From Alphaproteobacteria bacterium (lineage in GTDB: Bacteria; Pseudomonadota; Alphaproteobacteria; GCA-2731375), in contig JASLMY010000211.1 in assembly GCA_030746295.1 (NCBI GenBank), positions 1 through 8,863 on the forward strand: a stretch of DNA of 8,863 bases, in the 5' to 3' direction. Of this stretch, positions 6,981 to 8,863 are shown one piece after another. The position numbers and the translations under genes were made by a program. Position 1 is the stretch's first letter. Every line of letters begins with the position of its first letter. Below the pieces are notes generated by a model, which ran no database searches, was not told the DNA's origin, and saw only the letters and a list, made by a program, of their open reading frames with translations.

Positions 6981-7610
6981 TTAGCCCCGGTGGTCGGTGA
7001 CGGTCTGGGCCTCGCCATGCCGGCGCGCGAGCGCGACCAGGGCGTCGGCAAGCACGCTCTCCGCCTCCGTCGGCCCGAGGCCAGGCTCGCCGTCGAGCCG
7101 TTGCCAGGCGGGAAAATCCAGGAGAATCTCGCAGAGCGCGACGAGTGACGCGGGCGGTGCGTTGCCGAATGCCGGCGCCAGCGCAAGCGCGATGAGCGGG
7201 CCGGGCCGGACGATCGTCTTCTCCAGCGCGGCTGCGAGGTCGGGAAGCAACGGCGCCTCATGAACGCCCCAGCGCATCCACGGGTCGTAGTAGCGGTAAT
7301 AGGCGAAGAGCGCGCGCACCAGGGTGCGCAAGCGGTCCTCGAGGTCGCTGGCACCGTCGTAGATCTGAGGCCCCAGGGGCGGGGCCTGCGCGGCCGCATG
7401 GCCCGTGCAGGCGCCGAGCAACGCGCCCTGAGAGGGAAAATGATTGTAGACGGTCGGGATCGCGACATCGGCACGCTCGGCGATCATCGCGTATGTGGTG
7501 GCGACGACGCCCTGCTCGGCATGGAGCGCGACCGTCGCCTCGACGATCCTGCGTCGGGTCTCCTCCGCGGCCGCCTTGCGCCGGTCGGCGCGGTAGCGTC
7601 TCGGGCTCAT
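6981..7610 (-). CDS. TetR/AcrR-family transcriptional regulator
   Basis: A 209-residue one-component regulator: an N-terminal DNA-binding domain (about 15-65) and an all-helical ligand-binding/dimer domain. The helix-turn-helix spans about Thr38-Phe58 (TTYAMIAERADVAIPTVYNHF), with the typical TVYNHF recognition-helix ending. The N-terminus is very basic (SPRRYRADRRK). AGGAGG lies nine bases upstream of the ATG. The gene is divergent from the antiporter and first of the six minus-strand genes. Its promoter lies inside a 41-bp AT-rich inverted repeat, so it very likely represses itself and probably the downstream diiron-protein gene, perhaps the whole cluster. The ligand is unknown, and a pathway substrate or intermediate is a reasonable inference. 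Confidence 0.93.
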   Translation of the reverse strand: MSPRRYRADRRKAAAEETRRRIVEATVALHAEQGVVATTYAMIAERADVAIPTVYNHFPSQGALLGACTGHAAAQAPPLGPQIYDGASDLEDRLRTLVRALFAYYRYYDPWMRWGVHEAPLLPDLAAALEKTIVRPGPLIALALAPAFGNAPPASLVALCEILLDFPAWQRLDGEPGLGPTEAESVLADALVALARRHGEAQTVTDHRG

Positions 7611-7619
7611 CTGGCGCGT

Positions 7620-7625
7620 CCTCCT
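7620..7625 (-). promoter_or_regulatory. Shine-Dalgarno of the TetR gene
   Basis: A perfect AGGAGG on the minus strand, nine bases before the ATG at 7610. Its last-listed bases (7623-7625) are shared with the left arm of the inverted repeat, so in the transcript the site borders the operator. Confidence 0.8.
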
Positions 7626-7663
7626 AAATTAATTGAATTAATTATAAATCTAATTAATTTAGG
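7623..7663. promoter_or_regulatory. Probable TetR operator (AT-rich inverted repeat)
   Basis: CCTAAATTAATT (7623-7634) and AATTAATTTAGG (7652-7663) form perfect 12-base arms around a 17-base spacer. AATTAATT occurs three times (7627-7634, 7636-7643, 7652-7659), and the first two form their own palindrome around a central G. The element covers the -10 box and the promoter spacer of the TetR gene. This is the usual layout for TetR-family autorepression; binding itself is inferred. Confidence 0.75.
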
Positions 7664-7669
7664 AATCAA
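7641..7669 (-). promoter_or_regulatory. Sigma-70-type promoter of the TetR gene
   Basis: The minus strand has TTGATT (7669-7664), a 17-base spacer and a perfect TATAAT (7646-7641). Transcription would start near 7634, giving a leader of about 24 bases. The boxes match the housekeeping consensus unusually well for this GC-rich sequence. Confidence 0.75.
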
Positions 7670-7680
7670 GCCCGAAGATT

Positions 7681-7758
7681 GCGTCGTCGCCACGCCGGCA
7701 CCTCCCTGAACAGCCCCATTCCGGCGCGGCCTCGCGCCGAGGGGCCAGCGGCCACGCG
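7681..7758. repeat. Direct repeat, copy B (between TetR and antiporter genes)
   Basis: Diverged copy of 6110-6187 in the same orientation, 58 of 78 bases identical with no gap. It carries the equivalents of the dioxygenase Shine-Dalgarno and first codons, but the start codon is GTG instead of ATG and the homology stops abruptly at 7681, where the AT-rich TetR control region begins. With copy A it brackets the TetR and diiron-protein genes. Confidence 0.75.
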
Positions 7759-7759
7759 C

Positions 7760-7788
7760 TTGAGCCAGCCAAGGGACGTTCCTATGCT
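7760..7788 (+). promoter_or_regulatory. Candidate promoter of the antiporter gene
   Basis: TTGAGC (7760-7765), a 17-base spacer and TATGCT (7783-7788) match the sigma-70 consensus at four of six bases in each box. The start would be near 7795, leaving a leader of roughly 85 bases. It is the best candidate in the gap, but such matches can arise by chance. Confidence 0.35.
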
Positions 7789-7824
7789 GAAACCGCCGGT
7801 TCGCCGCCCGGAGTTGCGAGGTGC

Positions 7825-7867
7825 CGGAAAAGCCGTTTGCCGAACGGTCGGCAGCAGCTCTTTTCCG
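7825..7867 (+). repeat. Nested inverted repeats in the antiporter leader
   Basis: CGGAAAAG (7825-7832) pairs with CTTTTCCG (7860-7867). Inside it two hairpins compete: CCGTT-TGCCG-AACGG (7833-7847) and GCCGA-ACGG-TCGGC (7839-7852), which share bases and cannot form together. A short T-run (7861-7864) follows. The element ends 13 bases before the antiporter ATG, in a leader that lacks an obvious Shine-Dalgarno. The arrangement resembles an attenuator or structured 5' leader, but no known riboswitch class was recognised. Confidence 0.45.
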
Positions 7868-7880
7868 TGAATGATGGCCG

Positions 7881-8863
7881 ATGGATCTATTTTACATCCT
7901 GCTCGTCCTGCTCGTCGTCACCCGGGCTTTCGGCGAGCTGGCCTCGCGCATCGGTCAGCCGGCACTGGTCGGCGAACTGGTCTCGGGTGTCGTTCTCGGC
8001 ACCATGATCGGCCAGTACTCGGAGTATTTTCCGCTGCTCTCGAATGTGCGGGACAGCCCAATCTTCGATGCCATCACCGATCTCGGCATGTTCTTCATCA
8101 TGCTGTTCGCGGGCATCGAGATGCAGCCCAGCAAGATTTTTCAGTATTCAAGGCAGTCGATAGCCGTGGCCATGGGCGGCATGGTGCTGCCGCTGGCTCT
8201 GGGGATCGGGTTGGGGGTCGCATTCCTGCCGCGGTCCGATTTTCTGATGGCGCAGTCGCTGTTCATCGGAACGGCACTGGCCATCACCGCGGTGCCGGCC
8301 ACCGTGAAGATCCTGATCGACCTTGGAAAGCTGAACACGCCCTCGGGTCAGATCATCGTCTCGGCGGCCGTGCTGGACGATGTCTTGAGCTTGCTTCTGC
8401 TGGCGTGGCTCACCGCGCTGATCAGCGCTGGCGACGGCCTCGGTTTGGTCGCCTTCGCTACGCTCACCTTCAAGATTCTGGTCTTTTTCGTCATCACCAT
8501 GGTCGTCGGGTTCTTTGCTTTTCCCTGGGGCGGCAGGTTGTTGAAGCAAGTGAAGGAGAAGGACCTCGACTTCAGCGCCATACTGATCGCGGCGTTGGCC
8601 TTCGCGGTCCTCGCGGAAGTACTGGGTCTGCACTTTATCTTGGGATCTTTCGTCGCTGGCGTTTTCTTCGGCAGGAAGACGATAGACGATCGGACCTACG
8701 ACAGCGTTCGCAGCAAGACCTCGGGCGTGACCTTCGGATTCCTGGCGCCCATTTTCTTCGCTTCCATCGGCTTGAATCTGAACCTCGGCGCTTTCTTGGA
8801 AATCCCGCTGTTTCTGTTATTGCTGCTGATCGCAGCCTTCCTTGGGAAATTTGTCGGCGCCGG
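7881..8863 (+). CDS. CPA2-family cation:proton antiporter (C-terminus cut by window)
   Basis: An inner-membrane monovalent cation/proton antiporter of the KefB/NapA-like CPA2 group, 327 complete codons visible with the reading frame open at the window end. Hydrophobic helices run almost throughout. The early helix segment GQPALVGELVSGVVLG (25-40) and the paired aspartates Asp166-Asp167 in AAVLDDVLSLLLL (162-174), which carry ions in this family, are present. The broken-helix region LFIGTALAITAVPATVKIL (127-145) precedes them, and Lys323 (GKFVGA) lies where a helix-10 lysine is expected. The ATG at 7881 is the first possible start because an in-frame TGA lies at 7872. No good Shine-Dalgarno precedes it. 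Codon use has visibly more T/A at third positions than the other genes. The family also includes KefB/KefC-type proteins with C-terminal RCK (TrkA-N) domains; the missing end would show this. Confidence 0.92.
   Translation, partial: MDLFYILLVLLVVTRAFGELASRIGQPALVGELVSGVVLGTMIGQYSEYFPLLSNVRDSPIFDAITDLGMFFIMLFAGIEMQPSKIFQYSRQSIAVAMGGMVLPLALGIGLGVAFLPRSDFLMAQSLFIGTALAITAVPATVKILIDLGKLNTPSGQIIVSAAVLDDVLSLLLLAWLTALISAGDGLGLVAFATLTFKILVFFVITMVVGFFAFPWGGRLLKQVKEKDLDFSAILIAALAFAVLAEVLGLHFILGSFVAGVFFGRKTIDDRTYDSVRSKTSGVTFGFLAPIFFASIGLNLNLGAFLEIPLFLLLLLIAAFLGKFVGA

Larger units (their letters stand above)
7607..7693 (-). other. Possible 28-codon leader ORF overlapping the TetR start
   Basis: On the minus strand a GTG at 7693 opens 28 codons, starting M-A-T-T like the dioxygenase protein, and ends in a TGA that overlaps the TetR ATG (ATGA, 7610-7607). 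A GGGAGG lies seven bases upstream. Start, Shine-Dalgarno and first four codons come from direct-repeat copy B; the rest is the AT-rich operator region. It may be a chance remnant of a duplicated dioxygenase 5' end, or a coupled leader peptide read only on transcripts starting upstream of the TetR promoter. Confidence 0.25.

Noticed and set aside
6198..7680. Insertion sequence between the direct repeats
   Set aside because: No transposase, no terminal inverted repeats and no short target duplications were found. The interval holds only the TetR and diiron-protein genes with their control region.
7260..7870. Plus-strand frames across the TetR 5' end and the divergent gap, including a 28-codon ATG frame at 7784-7870
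   Set aside because: They run through the operator, repeat and hairpin elements, lack a convincing ribosome site and have no recognisable product.

Overview
The window is GC-rich DNA with strong G/C preference at third codon positions. The genes are closely packed, with Shine-Dalgarno sequences of the AGGAGG type. Gene content (ABC exporter, DMT permease, SDR dehydrogenases, TauD-type dioxygenase, isocitrate lyase/PEP mutase-family enzyme) fits an environmental alphaproteobacterium with broad catabolic capacity, perhaps Rhodospirillales-like. This placement rests on composition and gene style only. No RNA gene, CRISPR array, insertion sequence or origin was seen.

Layout: (1) 1-2666, plus strand: a fused ABC exporter half-transporter followed 5 bp later by a ten-helix DMT/EamA permease. 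(2) 2676-7610, minus strand: six co-directional genes. In transcription order they are a TetR regulator, a metallo-beta-lactamase-fold protein with a flavodiiron-type metal site, a TauD/TfdA 2-oxoglutarate dioxygenase, an isocitrate lyase/PEP mutase-family C-C lyase, and two different SDR dehydrogenases. Gaps are 23, 103, 49, 73 and 43 bp. (3) 7611-7880: a divergent regulatory region. (4) 7881 to the window end, plus strand: a CPA2-type cation:proton antiporter cut by the window edge.

The minus-strand enzymes look like a small catabolic pathway: oxidative attack by the dioxygenase, alcohol/ketone oxidation by the SDRs, and carbon-carbon cleavage of a 2-hydroxy- or 2-oxo-acid by the lyase. The substrate cannot be read from sequence. 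The TetR gene has a very clear sigma-70-like promoter (TTGATT, 17 bp, TATAAT) embedded in a 41-bp AT-rich inverted repeat, so it is probably autoregulated and may also control the genes downstream of it.

The least expected structure is an imperfect direct repeat of about 78 bp (58/78 identical by hand alignment, no gap). One copy covers the upstream region and first codons of the dioxygenase gene (6110-6187). The other lies upstream of the TetR gene (7681-7758). The two copies bracket the TetR plus diiron-protein pair exactly, which suggests that this regulator/sensor pair was inserted between the dioxygenase operon and the antiporter, or arose with a duplication of the control region.
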